In this document: piece after piece, positions 33,925-33,958 of the stretch | Layout: every line of letters starts with the position of its first letter | How positions within the stretch are numbered: the first letter of the stretch is position 1 | Source: JANXDG01 sp964521665 | GTDB taxonomy: Bacteria > Elusimicrobiota > Endomicrobiia > DTEH01 | Assembly (NCBI GenBank): GCA_964521665.1 | Contig: CAZFSG010000010.1 | Location: forward strand, 1 to 33,958 | Direction of reading: 5' to 3' | Length of the DNA: 33,958 nucleotides | Translations under genes and position numbers: made by a program | The notes under the pieces: generated by a model | What the model was told of the DNA's origin: nothing | Database searches by the model: none | Seen by the model: only the letters and a program-made list of their open reading frames with translations

Positions 33925-33958
33925 CGCTAATTTTAATTAGCGCTGATAATACACTGAT
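33925..33958. repeat. Second repeat type at the scaffold end: CGCTAAT palindrome and CGCTGAT-like units
   Basis: CGCTAAT (33925-33931) and ATTAGCG (33936-33942) form a perfect 7-bp stem around TTTA. CGCTGATAATACACTGAT then echoes the arm as short near-repeats up to the last base. Contigs often end in multicopy repeats, so this may explain the edge. Confidence 0.5.

Larger units (their letters stand above)
33516..33958. other. Non-coding, repeat-rich region upstream of trpD
   Basis: 443 nt with no credible open frame on either strand. It contains the trpD Shine-Dalgarno, a 15-bp dyad, five degenerate REP-like units in alternating orientation, and a different palindromic repeat at the right edge. 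No convincing trp promoter, T-box or attenuator hairpin was seen. 33740-33855 is AT-rich DNA without recognised features. Confidence 0.7.

Noticed and set aside
33516..33958. T-box, tryptophan attenuator or leader peptide before trpD
   Set aside because: No T-box core, no Trp-rich short frame and no competing hairpins with a T-run were seen; the hairpins belong to the repeat family.
1..33958. CRISPR array, integrase, transposase, toxin-antitoxin or phage genes
   Set aside because: No regularly spaced direct repeats and no such protein families were found.

Overview
The window looks like a complete scaffold from a low-GC (about 30% by eye), Gram-negative, anaerobic bacterium, probably assembled from a metagenome. 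The left edge cuts a gene, the right edge stops inside a repeat, and exactly 100 Ns lie at 29900-29999. The anaerobic lifestyle is inferred from Wood-Ljungdahl genes (acsC and its corrinoid activator) and many Fe-S and radical-SAM proteins. The Gram-negative envelope is inferred from lpxK, a lipid A acyltransferase, gmhB and hldD. I cannot place the phylum; an uncultivated Omnitrophota/Elusimicrobiota-like lineage would fit, as a guess.

Layout. 1-4328 (minus): corrinoid activator (partial), acsC and a YhcC-type radical SAM protein. 4453-6294 (plus): mnmG, convergent with and overlapping the minus operon smc - WecG-type glycosyltransferase - DUF362 ferredoxin protein - nfi (12278 down to 6282). 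The 12279-12756 intergenic region carries tRNA-Leu(UAG) and two strong promoters. 12757-18346 (plus): tig-clpP-clpX-lon proteostasis operon. 18410-26798 (minus): an envelope cluster (GT4 glycosyltransferase, NodB deacetylase, LpxL-like acyltransferase, lpxK, gmhB, DUF3108), then hldD, metG and a TatD-associated-type radical SAM protein. 26870-28345 (plus): an ArnT/PMT-like membrane glycosyltransferase, convergent with an O-antigen ligase-like gene that is coupled to an RNase HI-like gene. After the N gap come the start of an Nfu gene, a FecR-domain protein, and trpF-trpC-trpD (minus). The last 440 bases are non-coding and repeat-rich.

How the genes work together. Three themes dominate: C1/acetyl-CoA metabolism, lipopolysaccharide assembly (lipid A acylation and 4'-phosphorylation, heptose supply, glycan transfer and ligation), and protein quality control. 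Genes are tightly packed, with many ATGA stop/start overlaps. Several plus/minus neighbours overlap at their 3' ends.

I did not find a clearly new defence, mobile or biosynthetic system; most of the content is housekeeping. The points most worth a second look are: (i) a family of degenerate hairpin repeats in alternating orientation at 33588-33878, with a near-identical copy at 21683; (ii) a set of genes lacking a Shine-Dalgarno whose -10 boxes lie 6-12 nt before the ATG, suggesting leaderless mRNAs; (iii) ClpP with Asn in place of the catalytic Asp; (iv) an RNase HI-like protein ending before its last catalytic Asp; (v) two glycosyltransferases with altered catalytic motifs; and (vi) the 100-N gap that creates a false Nfu-RNase HI fusion.
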